A stretch of DNA of 34,195 nt, taken from assembly GCA_965651535.1 (NCBI GenBank), contig CBFGSX010000002.1:1-34195 (forward strand), written 5' to 3'. Shown here piece after piece: positions 7,562-15,365 of this stretch. This DNA is from JAQGJA01 sp965651535. GTDB lineage: Bacteria > Pseudomonadota > Alphaproteobacteria > Micavibrionales > SZUA-601. A model generated the notes under the pieces. The model saw only the letters and a program-made list of their open reading frames with translations. It searched no databases and had not been told where the DNA came from. A program made the position numbers and the translations under genes. Within the stretch, counting starts at the first letter, position 1. Each line of letters begins with the position of its first letter.

Positions 7562-8254
7562 ATGGAAAAACGTGAACACCATTTCTACGGGCGGCGCAAG
7601 GGGATGCCGCTTCGCAAGGCCCGCGCGGAATCGCTGGCGCGCGTCCTGCGGGATTTTTCAATCCCGCCCGAGATTCTAAAGGAAGAAGTGATCGACCCGT
7701 CGGCGTTGTTCGGTGCATTCCGTTCGCAGGAAATCCGGTTTGAAATCGGTTTCGGCAATGGCGAGCATCTGGTGACGCAGGCGCAACAGAATCCGGGTAT
7801 CGGTTTCATCGGCTGCGAGCCTTTTGTCAACGGCGTGTCGGCGGCGGCGAAACAGGTGGCCGAACACGATCTGAACAATATCCGTTTTTATGCCGATGAT
7901 GCGCTGCCGCTTTTGGAGAAATTCACCTCCGGCTCGCTGGACAGAATTTTTCTTTTGTTCCCCGATCCGTGGCCCAAGACGCGCCATCACAAGCGCCGCT
8001 TTATCCAAAGCGACACGGTGGCGTTGTTTGCACGGCTGCTCAAATCCGGCGGGTTGCTGCGTCTGGCAACCGACGACCGCAATCTGGCCGAGTGGATGCT
8101 GATTCACACGGTGCAGAATCCGGATTTCCTTTGGAAAAACTTTGCCGACGGGAATTGGGACGCCGCGCCGGGCGACTGGACGGAAACGCGCTATCAGCAA
8201 AAAGCCGCCCAACAGGGGCGGCTTGGGAAATTCATGGATTTTACACGAGTCTAG
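7562..8254 (+). CDS. trmB: tRNA (guanine-N7-)-methyltransferase
   Basis: TrmB methylates G46 in the variable loop of tRNA using SAM. The 230-aa product has the Rossmann SAM-binding motif FEIGFGNGEHL, the acidic IGCEPF, the catalytic-region motif FPDPWPKTRHHKRRF, and LLRLATDDRNLAEWML. Its ATG follows the metK stop codon with no spacing and without a clear ribosome-binding site, so translation is probably coupled. Its stop codon overlaps the stop codon of the convergent flaF gene within the tetranucleotide CTAG. Confidence 0.95.
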   Translation: MEKREHHFYGRRKGMPLRKARAESLARVLRDFSIPPEILKEEVIDPSALFGAFRSQEIRFEIGFGNGEHLVTQAQQNPGIGFIGCEPFVNGVSAAAKQVAEHDLNNIRFYADDALPLLEKFTSGSLDRIFLLFPDPWPKTRHHKRRFIQSDTVALFARLLKSGGLLRLATDDRNLAEWMLIHTVQNPDFLWKNFADGNWDAAPGDWTETRYQQKAAQQGRLGKFMDFTRV

Positions 8255-8640
8255 CGCGCTTGCTGCGTTTCCTGATCATGCGCGGATTCGGGTTTCAGCC
8301 CGGCCATGATGTTACGGTTGATCTCGATGGCGGCATCGATATCGCCTTTTCCATCCATGATTTGCAGCGTTTCCTTGTCCACCCAAAGAGAGATGGAAAC
8401 CAGCGCGGCACGCAGATCCTGCGGCAGTTTGTTGTAATCGCTTGTAAGGTCTTGACGGAAAGCGGCCCAGACATCGCGGTTCCATTTCGCGGCATCGACG
8501 CGTTGCTTGGTGTCGGTGGGGTTCTCACGCGATTTGATTAGGGCGGTTGTCACTTGCGCCAGCAGACGATACTCGATATCGCGAGGATCATCCTTGTTGG
8601 TCTGGGCGGATTGATACGTGTTGTAACCGGTATTCGACAT
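8251..8640 (-). CDS. flaF: Flagellar biosynthesis regulator FlaF
   Basis: FlaF is an alphaproteobacterial protein required for flagellin synthesis or secretion, usually acting with FlbT. The 129-aa product contains the family core: DPRDIEYRLLAQVTTALIKS, a KWNRDVWAAFRQDLTSDYNK segment, LPQDLRAALVSISLWVDKET and the helix DAAIEINRNIMAGL. AGGGA lies before the ATG. flbT and flagellin genes are not in the window. It is separated from flgE by a strong terminator, so it has its own promoter. A sigma-28-like element is visible upstream. Confidence 0.9.
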   Translation of the reverse strand: MSNTGYNTYQSAQTNKDDPRDIEYRLLAQVTTALIKSRENPTDTKQRVDAAKWNRDVWAAFRQDLTSDYNKLPQDLRAALVSISLWVDKETLQIMDGKGDIDAAIEINRNIMAGLKPESAHDQETQQAR

Positions 8641-8665
8641 GAGATTTCCCTGTGACCTCTTTACC

Positions 8666-8692
8666 TTATCCGAACCGTGTTAACAAATTTTG
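8666..8692 (-). promoter_or_regulatory. Possible sigma-28-like promoter of flaF
   Basis: On the minus strand CAAA, 15 bases, then TCGGATAA partly matches the flagellar sigma-28 consensus TAAA-N15-GCCGATAA (three of four and six of eight). It ends 25 bases before the flaF ATG. There is no sigma-54 element here. The match is imperfect and some alphaproteobacteria lack FliA, so this is tentative. Confidence 0.28.
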
Positions 8693-8700
8693 AAAGAGCA

Positions 8701-8738
8701 AGAAAAAGCCCCTGAAATTCTTTAAATTTCAGGGGCTT
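8701..8738 (-). terminator. Rho-independent terminator of fliK-flgD-flgE
   Basis: The arms 8706-8719 and 8725-8738 form a perfect 14-bp stem with a 5-base loop. On the minus strand the stem ends GGGGCTT and runs straight into TTTCT. It lies 12 bases beyond the flgE stop codon. It ends the hook operon and isolates flaF. Confidence 0.92.
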
Positions 8739-8750
8739 CATGCTATATTA

Positions 8751-10712
8751 TTAGCGCAGTCTCAGCAATTCCTCGAGCATCTGGTCGGTCGTGTTGATGA
8801 CCTTGGTGCCCGCGGAGTAAGCGCGCTGCGTGACGATCATTTTCGAGAATTCGTCCGCCAAGTCGACGTTCGAGGCCTCGAGGGTCGAGCTTTCGACAAC
8901 CCCCGCGCCGCCCGTTCCGGCTTCGCGCAAGTTGTATTCACCGGACGAGTCGCTTTCCTGGAAGATGTTTCCGTTGCGGGCGATCAAGCCGTTGGCGTTG
9001 GCGAAGGTCGCAATCGGCAGCTTGTACAGCCTTGTGCTTTCACCGTTGCTGAAGCGTGCGATCACGAAGCCGTCTGCATCAATCGACACACCGGTACGCA
9101 AGCCCAGCTCGGCACCGTTCTGGTCGGTATAGACGACGTTATACGTTCCCGCATATTGGGTAAAGTTACTGACATCCAGTTCAATGGTTTGTGCCAGAGA
9201 GCCGTTACCCCAGTCGATATTCGCCAGCGTGATGATCGACGGGTCATTCGCCACGTTGACCGAGCCATCGGCATTAAAGTTGAGCATACCGCTTGTCAAC
9301 AGCAAGCCCGTCGGGCCGACAAATTCCACGTGCCACCAGTTCTGGGCGTTGGCTGTCTGATCCAGAGGGGCCAGCGTGCTAGGGGCCAGCGGCGGCGGAT
9401 AGGTCGTGGCCGAAAGGCCGAGCGCCGCCAGACCTGCAACCGACAATTCGTTGCCACCGCCGCCGACACCGTCGATGACAAGGTTGAGGCCCGACTGGTC
9501 GGCCGCGATCACGATATTGCCGCCGACATCGAACTGCGCGTTGATATCCGGCAGGGCGTTGATCTGCGCGACAAGGGCCGAGGCACTGTCTCCGTCATTG
9601 ATCGTGACCGTCTGCACGGGCAGGGCGCCGACCTGGATAGTAAAGGTGCGCGGATCGCGGGCCTGGGTCATGAAATCAAGGCCCAGCGCATTCAGGTTGG
9701 CTTCCGTGATCGGTTGCGAGCCGCCGAAGCGGATCTCAATCGGCGTGTTGGCCGTCAATTCAAGACGGTCAGCCACGGCCGATGCAGGAGAACCCGTAAA
9801 GGCCGCGTTGATGGCGTTCACAAGATCCGACAATTCCCAGGCGGGGTCGAGCGAGATGGTCGAGTTCTCGCCGTTCAGGTTGATGATGAATGTATCGCCC
9901 AGAGAAATGCCCGGCGCCACGGTGCCAAGCGTAGCAGGAGAGGTAATATCCACCGTGCTGGTCAGGGTTGCAGTTGAAGCGATGGAAGGGAACTGATCCA
10001 TCAAATTCGCTACATTCTGCACGTTTGTCACACCGGCGGCCGTTGCCGTCGGCGAGGTGGTATGGAAGAACCGCATGGTGATGTCCTGCGATTGTCCCAG
10101 AGAGTCATAGACACGCAGCGCGCGGCTGAAATGCGGGCTTTGCGTTGCCGGGGTCGCCAGAGGGTACAGGTAAGGCGTTTCGTTCGCATCCAGGTTAAGC
10201 GCGGCGCGGGCGCTGGTCGTCGGGCGCGTCACCGATCCCAAGAATGCGACGTCCACCGGAACCAGCGAGCCGATATCGCCTGAACCTGATGGAATGTTGC
10301 CGTCCTGGTCGACGGGCCAGCCCATTAGGAATTTGCCCGCAGGAGAGACGAGATAGCCTTGCGCGTCTTCGGAAAACTGTCCGGCGCGGGTGAAGAATCC
10401 TTCCTGCAACCCGTCATTGACGCTGTTCTGCACGACGAAGAAACCGTTACCCGAGATGGCGATATCGGTAGCCGAACGGGACTGTTGCAGAATGCCCTGC
10501 TGGTCGATACGCGCCAGAGTCGAGGCGCGCACCGCACCGGGCGAATAGGCGGTGGAACGCGTCTGTGCCGTGACCAAGCTGGAGAAGGCCGCTTCGGAAC
10601 GCTTGTAGCCGACGGTATTGACGTTGGCGATGTTGTCCGAGATCATGCCCATCGATTGCGATTGCGCGTTGAGGGCCGACACACCGGCAAAAAGGGAACC
10701 GTATAAACTCAT
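8751..10712 (-). CDS. flgE: Flagellar hook protein FlgE
   Basis: FlgE is the hook subunit. The 653-aa product has conserved ends for the rod/hook/filament-type coiled coil: MSLYGSLFAGVSALNAQSQS and ISDNIANVNTVGYKRSEAAF at the N-terminus, and VESSTLEASNVDLADEFSKM with VTQRAYSAGTKVINTTDQML at the C-terminus. TDIAISGNGFFVVQN follows the N-terminal part. The long middle region is rich in Thr, Ala, Asn and Asp and is surface-exposed in the family. It is longer than enterobacterial FlgE (about 400 aa), as in Caulobacter. AGGAGA precedes the ATG. It is the last gene of fliK-flgD-flgE and is followed by a strong terminator. Confidence 0.95.
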   Translation of the reverse strand: MSLYGSLFAGVSALNAQSQSMGMISDNIANVNTVGYKRSEAAFSSLVTAQTRSTAYSPGAVRASTLARIDQQGILQQSRSATDIAISGNGFFVVQNSVNDGLQEGFFTRAGQFSEDAQGYLVSPAGKFLMGWPVDQDGNIPSGSGDIGSLVPVDVAFLGSVTRPTTSARAALNLDANETPYLYPLATPATQSPHFSRALRVYDSLGQSQDITMRFFHTTSPTATAAGVTNVQNVANLMDQFPSIASTATLTSTVDITSPATLGTVAPGISLGDTFIINLNGENSTISLDPAWELSDLVNAINAAFTGSPASAVADRLELTANTPIEIRFGGSQPITEANLNALGLDFMTQARDPRTFTIQVGALPVQTVTINDGDSASALVAQINALPDINAQFDVGGNIVIAADQSGLNLVIDGVGGGGNELSVAGLAALGLSATTYPPPLAPSTLAPLDQTANAQNWWHVEFVGPTGLLLTSGMLNFNADGSVNVANDPSIITLANIDWGNGSLAQTIELDVSNFTQYAGTYNVVYTDQNGAELGLRTGVSIDADGFVIARFSNGESTRLYKLPIATFANANGLIARNGNIFQESDSSGEYNLREAGTGGAGVVESSTLEASNVDLADEFSKMIVTQRAYSAGTKVINTTDQMLEELLRLR

Positions 10713-10761
10713 GTTCGTCTCCTGTGAAGGTTAAATATTATCGTTCTTGTTCTGATCCGTT

Positions 10762-11700
10762 TCAGGGGAGTCTCACCGACTGAACCGTATCGATCGGCAC
10801 CTTCTGATTACCGATTGTAAGCATGACCGCGCCGTCCACGACTTCGACGCCATTGACGAGGGCCGGGACAACCGTGCTGGTTTTAATCGCGCGTCCGTCC
10901 TTGTCCGTTGCACCCACCTGGATGTAATAGCTGCCGATGGAAACGGGCTTGCCGTCCTTGTCGACGCCCGACCAGACAAAATTATGTTCACCCGCTTTTT
11001 TGTCGCCTTCACCCGACCAGATCAGATTGTCGTCGAAATCGAAGATACTGATCTGTGTTTGGAAGGCGTCTTTCTCGAGGGTGTATTTCAGCGTGACATT
11101 GGTGGATGCGCGTGAATAATTGAAGTTTTCAACGGGAGTTTCAGCCGTAACCGGATTGCCGTTGATGTCTTTGGCCGAGACCTTGAGCTTGTAGGCGCCT
11201 TCGGGCATTTGCACGCCGTCATTATTGACGCCGTTCCAGACAAAGTTATAGCCGCCCGGCTCGACATCGCCGGTATACGACCAGATAAGTTGATCTTCGC
11301 TGTTGAAGATTTCGACCGTTGCCTCGGCGGCGTTTTCGCCGACCGTATAGTCGAATTGCAGCGCCGAACCGCCCTTGTAGGTGAAGTCCGAACCTTTGTA
11401 GTCGACATTCATGCCGATATAGCTGAGCAGGGTCGAGTTGATCGCCGAAGTCTGGTTCAGCTTGATCAGCTCGTTCAATTTATTGGTTTGCGAGATGGAT
11501 TGCTCGACCTCGGCCAGCGCGATCAGCTGGTTGGTCATGTCCTTGGTGTCCATCGGATTGAGCGGATCCTGGTTTTGCAGCTGGGTCGTCAGCAGTTTCA
11601 GGAACTGGTCGTAGGTCTGGTTCAGGCTCGAGCGTGCGGCATCGGTCGTGCTGTCTACGCCGGCCACGCCGCCAAGGGAAAGGGTTACTGAATCCAACAT
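10762..11700 (-). CDS. flgD: Hook-capping scaffold protein FlgD with duplicated Ig-like domain
   Basis: FlgD caps the growing hook and guides FlgE assembly. The N-terminal part (residues about 28-75) is typical: TYDQFLKLLTTQLQNQDPLN then PMDTKDMTNQLIALAEVEQS. A single FlgD Ig-like (FLG) domain is usual. Here two related copies occur, at about residues 113-184 and 202-272, each with LIWS, an (Y/H)NFVW(N/S)GV(N/D) segment, G-Y-(K/Y) and a KD(I)NG/DKDGR turn. The total of 312 aa is well above the usual 220-240. The C-terminal VEVVDGAVMLTIGNQKVPID is family-like. GGAGA precedes the ATG. It lies 12 bases after fliK and 49 before flgE. Confidence 0.93.
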   Translation of the reverse strand: MLDSVTLSLGGVAGVDSTTDAARSSLNQTYDQFLKLLTTQLQNQDPLNPMDTKDMTNQLIALAEVEQSISQTNKLNELIKLNQTSAINSTLLSYIGMNVDYKGSDFTYKGGSALQFDYTVGENAAEATVEIFNSEDQLIWSYTGDVEPGGYNFVWNGVNNDGVQMPEGAYKLKVSAKDINGNPVTAETPVENFNYSRASTNVTLKYTLEKDAFQTQISIFDFDDNLIWSGEGDKKAGEHNFVWSGVDKDGKPVSIGSYYIQVGATDKDGRAIKTSTVVPALVNGVEVVDGAVMLTIGNQKVPIDTVQSVRLP

Positions 11701-11712
11701 CCGTTCTCTCCG

Positions 11713-13557
11713 TTACGCGTGATAATTCACGCGGGTATCGCTGATGATCTGTCCGTCACTATGCACGTTTAATGCCAAGTCCTGCACTTTGGCGTCTTCC
11801 GGGTCGCCGCCGAGGCGCTTGCGCCCCGAAAAACCGCCTTTGGGATCGCGCTGTTCGCGCAGGTTGAAACTGAGATTCTCCTGCGAAGTGTTGAGACCTG
11901 CCTGGTTCAGCGCCTTTTCAAGCTGCGCGGAATCTTTTTGAAGCAAAACAAGGGTTTCCGGCTTATCCACGGTGACGACGACTTGCGTCGTACCGTTGCG
12001 CTGGATGTTCAGGCGCAGCTCGACCTTGCCCAGTTCGGCCGGGGAGAGCTGGATGTTGATTTGCGACGATTTCCCGGCGGCAAGATTGCGGATATGCACC
12101 AGCACTTGCTGCGTGGCCGAGGATTGCGCCGAATGTTGCGGCAGGCTTGCGGCGTTGAGCGCGCGGGAAAATTTTGCCGCGTTCAGGGCATTCGGGGAAA
12201 GGGCGGTCAGCCCGTCGCCGTCCGGCATGGCGACCAGTCCGGCATCGGCGGCGGCAAAAACGGGCGATGCGGCCAAAGCCGGAGCGGCGATGTGTGCTTG
12301 CGCGCGCGCGGCAGAGGCTGCCAAAGCATTGGCGGTATTATTCGGCGCGGCGTTTTGCGGCGTCGGCATCTCGCGCGGGGCGCGGCCCTCTTTGGCGTTA
12401 CCGATTTGCGGCGCGGGTTTTTCGCGAGAAAGGGATAACAGCGAGTCTTCACCCTCGCCATCGGTGGAATCGGGTTGCGGCCCCGACAGGTCGAGCAAGG
12501 GTTGCTCGCCTTTGGGCTTGGCATCGGATTTGACTATGGCTTCGGCAGCAACAGAAACGACGACGGGTGTGGCAGCCGGTTGGACGACAGCCTCGGCTTT
12601 TTGAACCGGGACATTCGGGTTAGCTTCCGCCTTGACGATTTCTACCGGGGTGATGGTGTGCACCGGGTCGGCGGCGGGCTTGACGATTCCGTCAGCGGCG
12701 ATTTTCTCCGTCAGGGCTTTCGGAATAAGAATTTCGGCTTCGTTTTGCGGTACCAGCACGGCAGCGGCGCGCTCACGCAGGGTTTCGGCCCCGGCATGGT
12801 GGCTGGCATTGACCAACGCCTTGAGCGCCTTGACGGCGCGCAACACGTCGATCGTTTGCCCTTCCTTGGCAAAGCCGGAGAGTTTCAATTCGGCAAAGAG
12901 ATCGGCCAGTTCCTTGGGCCAGATAAGGGCATCGCCTTTGTCACCCGTCTCGGCGGGAAGCGTGGCGGATATGGGTTTGAGAACAACATTCATTTCGCGG
13001 AACAATGAAATGAATTCGCTCATAAATTCAACAATCTCGGCGGCGTTCATCTCTTCGGGCTGTGCCAGGAAGATTTGCAACGCCTCGGCCAATTCGTCCG
13101 GCAGATCGATCTTGCCCTGTTCCTCGGCGCGGAGCAGAAAGGCTGCAACCTGCTTGAGGGCTTCGACGGGGCGGTCGTCCTTGACCGGCACGTCGTCGCG
13201 CGAGAGGATTTCGGCGATCTTGGCACGGATTTTTTCGTCGGGGCTGGCAGGGGCTGGCGCTGGCGCGGATGCGGCGGAAGCCTCCGGGGATTCTTTCGGA
13301 GAATCCTTGCGGCGCAGGCCGCGCGTATGTTTCAGGAAAGCGGTCTCGCGCGGGGCGTCGGCTTTGGGCGCGTCGGCGGCTTTTTTCAGGATGGCTTTAA
13401 GGTCGGTGTCGCTGCTGCCCAAGGCGGTCAGGCGGGCCATCATCACGTCGAGGAATTGCGCGCCGCCAAAGCCTGCACCATCTTGCATATCAAAGGCGGA
13501 GCGAATTTTGAGATCGCCGGAAAGGTTGACGGCGTTTTTGGGGCTGACATCGGCCAT
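11713..13557 (-). CDS. fliK: Flagellar hook-length control protein FliK
   Basis: FliK is a secreted ruler that sets hook length and switches export specificity. The 614-aa product has a long, low-complexity Ala/Pro/Glu-rich N-terminal and central region. The conserved C-terminal Flg_hook domain is near residues 505-590, with QINIQLSPAELGKVELRLNI, TTQVVVTVDKPETLVLLQKD, LEKALNQAGL and SFNLREQ. The ATG at 13557 has AAGGA at the right distance; the longer frame upstream lacks one and would cross the sigma-54 promoter. It is first in the fliK-flgD-flgE operon. Confidence 0.9.
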   Translation of the reverse strand: MADVSPKNAVNLSGDLKIRSAFDMQDGAGFGGAQFLDVMMARLTALGSSDTDLKAILKKAADAPKADAPRETAFLKHTRGLRRKDSPKESPEASAASAPAPAPASPDEKIRAKIAEILSRDDVPVKDDRPVEALKQVAAFLLRAEEQGKIDLPDELAEALQIFLAQPEEMNAAEIVEFMSEFISLFREMNVVLKPISATLPAETGDKGDALIWPKELADLFAELKLSGFAKEGQTIDVLRAVKALKALVNASHHAGAETLRERAAAVLVPQNEAEILIPKALTEKIAADGIVKPAADPVHTITPVEIVKAEANPNVPVQKAEAVVQPAATPVVVSVAAEAIVKSDAKPKGEQPLLDLSGPQPDSTDGEGEDSLLSLSREKPAPQIGNAKEGRAPREMPTPQNAAPNNTANALAASAARAQAHIAAPALAASPVFAAADAGLVAMPDGDGLTALSPNALNAAKFSRALNAASLPQHSAQSSATQQVLVHIRNLAAGKSSQINIQLSPAELGKVELRLNIQRNGTTQVVVTVDKPETLVLLQKDSAQLEKALNQAGLNTSQENLSFNLREQRDPKGGFSGRKRLGGDPEDAKVQDLALNVHSDGQIISDTRVNYHA

Positions 13558-13630
13558 GACTATCCTTGCGGGGGAGTGTCTTCTGGGTTGGAAGAGCCGG
13601 GCGCTTCCTGCGCCCTTGCGCGTCACTAAA

Positions 13631-13646
13631 TGCAAGGGATATGCCA
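13631..13646 (-). promoter_or_regulatory. Sigma-54 (RpoN) promoter of fliK-flgD-flgE
   Basis: On the minus strand the sequence is TGGCATA-TCCC-TTGCA, matching TGGCAYR-N4-TTGCW. It ends 73 bases upstream of the fliK ATG. A 9-bp dyad abuts its upstream side. Confidence 0.85.
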
Positions 13647-13672
13647 GATTGATAATATGTTGTTTATCAATC
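13647..13672. promoter_or_regulatory. AT-rich dyad next to fliK sigma-54 promoter
   Basis: GATTGATAA (13647-13655) and TTATCAATC (13664-13672) are perfect 9-bp inverted repeats separated by 8 bases. They touch the upstream edge of the -24 element. The position fits an operator, a bending-protein site or an activator site; none can be chosen from sequence alone. Confidence 0.4.
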
Positions 13673-13703
13673 GGATGAATTTTGAGATTGAAGTGATTTA
13701 TCA

Positions 13704-13716
13704 GGCAGAAAATGCC
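13704..13716. promoter_or_regulatory. GGCA-N5-TGCC dyad upstream of fliK promoter
   Basis: This short dyad lies 57-70 bases upstream of the fliK -24 element, within the range used by RpoN activators. It resembles the CGGCAA-N3-TTGCCG dyad near the flgI promoter. It overlaps the weak hairpin at the ftsX stop codon, so its role is uncertain. Confidence 0.22.
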
Positions 13717-13729
13717 GCTTAGGGCATTT
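13708..13729 (-). terminator. Weak hairpin over the ftsX stop codon
   Basis: AAATGCC and GGCATTT form a perfect 7-bp stem with a 6-base loop holding the ftsX TAA. On the minus strand the stem ends in a run of four T. It is short and AU-rich at the base, so at best a partial terminator between ftsX and the fliK operon. Confidence 0.35.
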
Positions 13730-14642
13730 CTTTCAGGGCTTCAAGAACGGTGAAGCGGCTGGCGAACATGGCAATGCCCCCCGCCAGAACGGGAGAGACG
13801 GCCAAGATCATCCACTCGATCCATGTGAGGTTCAGCTGGGGCAGCAGCGTGTCGCCCAAGCCTTCCTTGATCCAGGCCAGACCCGTCAGGGTCAGAAAGG
13901 CCAATGCCAGCCCCGCCGCCGCGCCCTCGGTCGCCAGACGAAAGGCCTGACGCTGAAACTGGCGGGCGATATAGGCGTCGGTCGCGCCGATCAGGTGCAG
14001 CAGATCAACCTCGTCCTTGTGGAGAGCCAGGCGCGTGCGCGCCGTCGCCGCGACGGTCAACGCCGTCGTCAGGGCCAACACCAGGGCAATTCCCACTAAT
14101 ATCATCCGTCCGGCCTTTGCGAGTTTCAATAAATCTGCCAGCCATTCCTCGTGCGTGTCAAGAACGGCCTCGGGCAGGGCGGCTTTGATAACGCGGCGGA
14201 TGGCGGCATCGTCGGCGGCTTCGATCCCTTCAAGTCGCGTCAACTCGATCAATTTCGGCATGGGCAGGTCGGCAATCGCCGCGTTCTCGCCCAGCCACGG
14301 CGCAACGAGGCGGTCGATATCCTGATCCGACAAAGGTTTGGCGACAATGCCCGGCAAGGCGTTCAGCCCTTCGGTCAGGCGTTTGATATTTTCGGCGTTC
14401 TTCGTTTGCGCGTGCGGAATCTCGACCGTCATGCGTCCTGTCAGCCCGTGCTGCCAGTATTGCTGCATATGGTTGAGGCCGAAAATCAGCACGAAAGACA
14501 GCAGGCACAAATACGTCATCACCCCGACGATCCACACCACCAGATGCCCGCCGCTGCCGCGATGCAGCGGCAGATCATAGCGCCGTCCGCGCACGACGCT
14601 TTTGGAAAAGCCCGCGATGGACTGAATCTGCGCGATCATCAC
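13719..14642 (-). CDS. ftsX: Cell division protein FtsX
   Basis: FtsX is the membrane partner of FtsE; the complex activates peptidoglycan hydrolases at the septum. The 307-aa product has four predicted membrane segments (near residues 33-56, 175-200, 230-255 and 278-300). A periplasmic loop lies between the first two. The conserved cytosolic segment KDEVDLLHLIGATDAYIARQ and the C-terminal RFTVLEALKE are present. The GTG at 14642 overlaps the ftsE stop codon; an ATG three bases later is equally possible. It is cotranscribed with ftsE. Confidence 0.92.
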   Translation of the reverse strand: MMIAQIQSIAGFSKSVVRGRRYDLPLHRGSGGHLVVWIVGVMTYLCLLSFVLIFGLNHMQQYWQHGLTGRMTVEIPHAQTKNAENIKRLTEGLNALPGIVAKPLSDQDIDRLVAPWLGENAAIADLPMPKLIELTRLEGIEAADDAAIRRVIKAALPEAVLDTHEEWLADLLKLAKAGRMILVGIALVLALTTALTVAATARTRLALHKDEVDLLHLIGATDAYIARQFQRQAFRLATEGAAAGLALAFLTLTGLAWIKEGLGDTLLPQLNLTWIEWMILAVSPVLAGGIAMFASRFTVLEALKEMP

Positions 14643-15316
14643 GCCGCCTTTTTCTGGCCGTCGAGGATGCGGACGCTGCCCTTGTGCAGATTGAGCTGGG
14701 GGTGGCCGAATTGCTGGACGAGGTGCTCGTTGTGCGTGGCGACGACGATGGTCGTGCCCATGCGGTTCAGCTCATCGAACAAATAAAGCAATCGCGTGCC
14801 GATCGTGTCGTCGAGGTTGCCCGTCGGCTCGTCCGCCAAAAGAAGGCGCGGGCGGGCGACGACGGCGCGCGCGATGGCGACGCGCTGTTTCTGACCGCCC
14901 GACAGGATCGGCGGCTTGGCGTTCATGTGGTCGCCCAAGCCCACCCATTTGAGCAGATCGGTGACATTGGCCTTGATCTCGGTTTCGGGAACCTGCGAGA
15001 TGCGCAAGGGCAGCGCCACGTTGTCAAAGACGCTCAGATGGTCGAGCAGGCGGAAATCCTGGAACACCACGCCGACCTGACGGCGCAGCGGCATCAGGCG
15101 CTCGCGGTTCAAACGGTGCAGGTCTTGTCCGAACATGGAAATTTTGCCGCGTGTCGGACGGCGGCCCAGATACAGGAGCTGCATCAGGGACGATTTTCCC
15201 GCCCCCGACGGCCCCGTCAAAAAGTGAAAAGACCCCGGCTGCAAGGTGAAATTGAGGTCGTGCAAGACCTCGGGGCCGGTATTATAGCGCAAAGCGACGT
15301 TTTCAAAGCGGATCAT
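14639..15316 (-). CDS. ftsE: Cell division ATP-binding protein FtsE
   Basis: FtsE is the ABC-type ATPase of the FtsEX division complex. The 225-aa product has Walker A GPSGAGKSS (residues 35-43), Q-loop VGVVFQDFRLLDHLSVFDNV, signature LSGGQKQRVAIARA, Walker B LLLADEPTGNLDD and switch His in VVATHNEH. The ATG at 15316 fits the family start (MIRFENVALRY). No ribosome-binding site is present. A near-consensus sigma-70 promoter ends 7 bases before this ATG, so the mRNA is probably leaderless. A longer frame upstream overlaps alaS on the other strand and is rejected. Its stop overlaps the ftsX start. Confidence 0.95.
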   Translation of the reverse strand: MIRFENVALRYNTGPEVLHDLNFTLQPGSFHFLTGPSGAGKSSLMQLLYLGRRPTRGKISMFGQDLHRLNRERLMPLRRQVGVVFQDFRLLDHLSVFDNVALPLRISQVPETEIKANVTDLLKWVGLGDHMNAKPPILSGGQKQRVAIARAVVARPRLLLADEPTGNLDDTIGTRLLYLFDELNRMGTTIVVATHNEHLVQQFGHPQLNLHKGSVRILDGQKKAA

Positions 15317-15323
15317 GGGGGTT

Positions 15324-15351
15324 ATTATAAGGGGATTATGGGTTTTGTCAC
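15324..15351 (-). promoter_or_regulatory. Sigma-70 promoter of ftsEX giving a leaderless mRNA
   Basis: On the minus strand GTGACA (15351-15346), a 16-base spacer and TATAAT (15329-15324) match the housekeeping consensus at five of six and six of six positions. Only AACCCCC lies between the -10 box and the ftsE ATG. The expected transcription start is at or within two bases of the A of the ATG. Confidence 0.65.
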
Positions 15352-15365
15352 CCGCTTCCATCATG

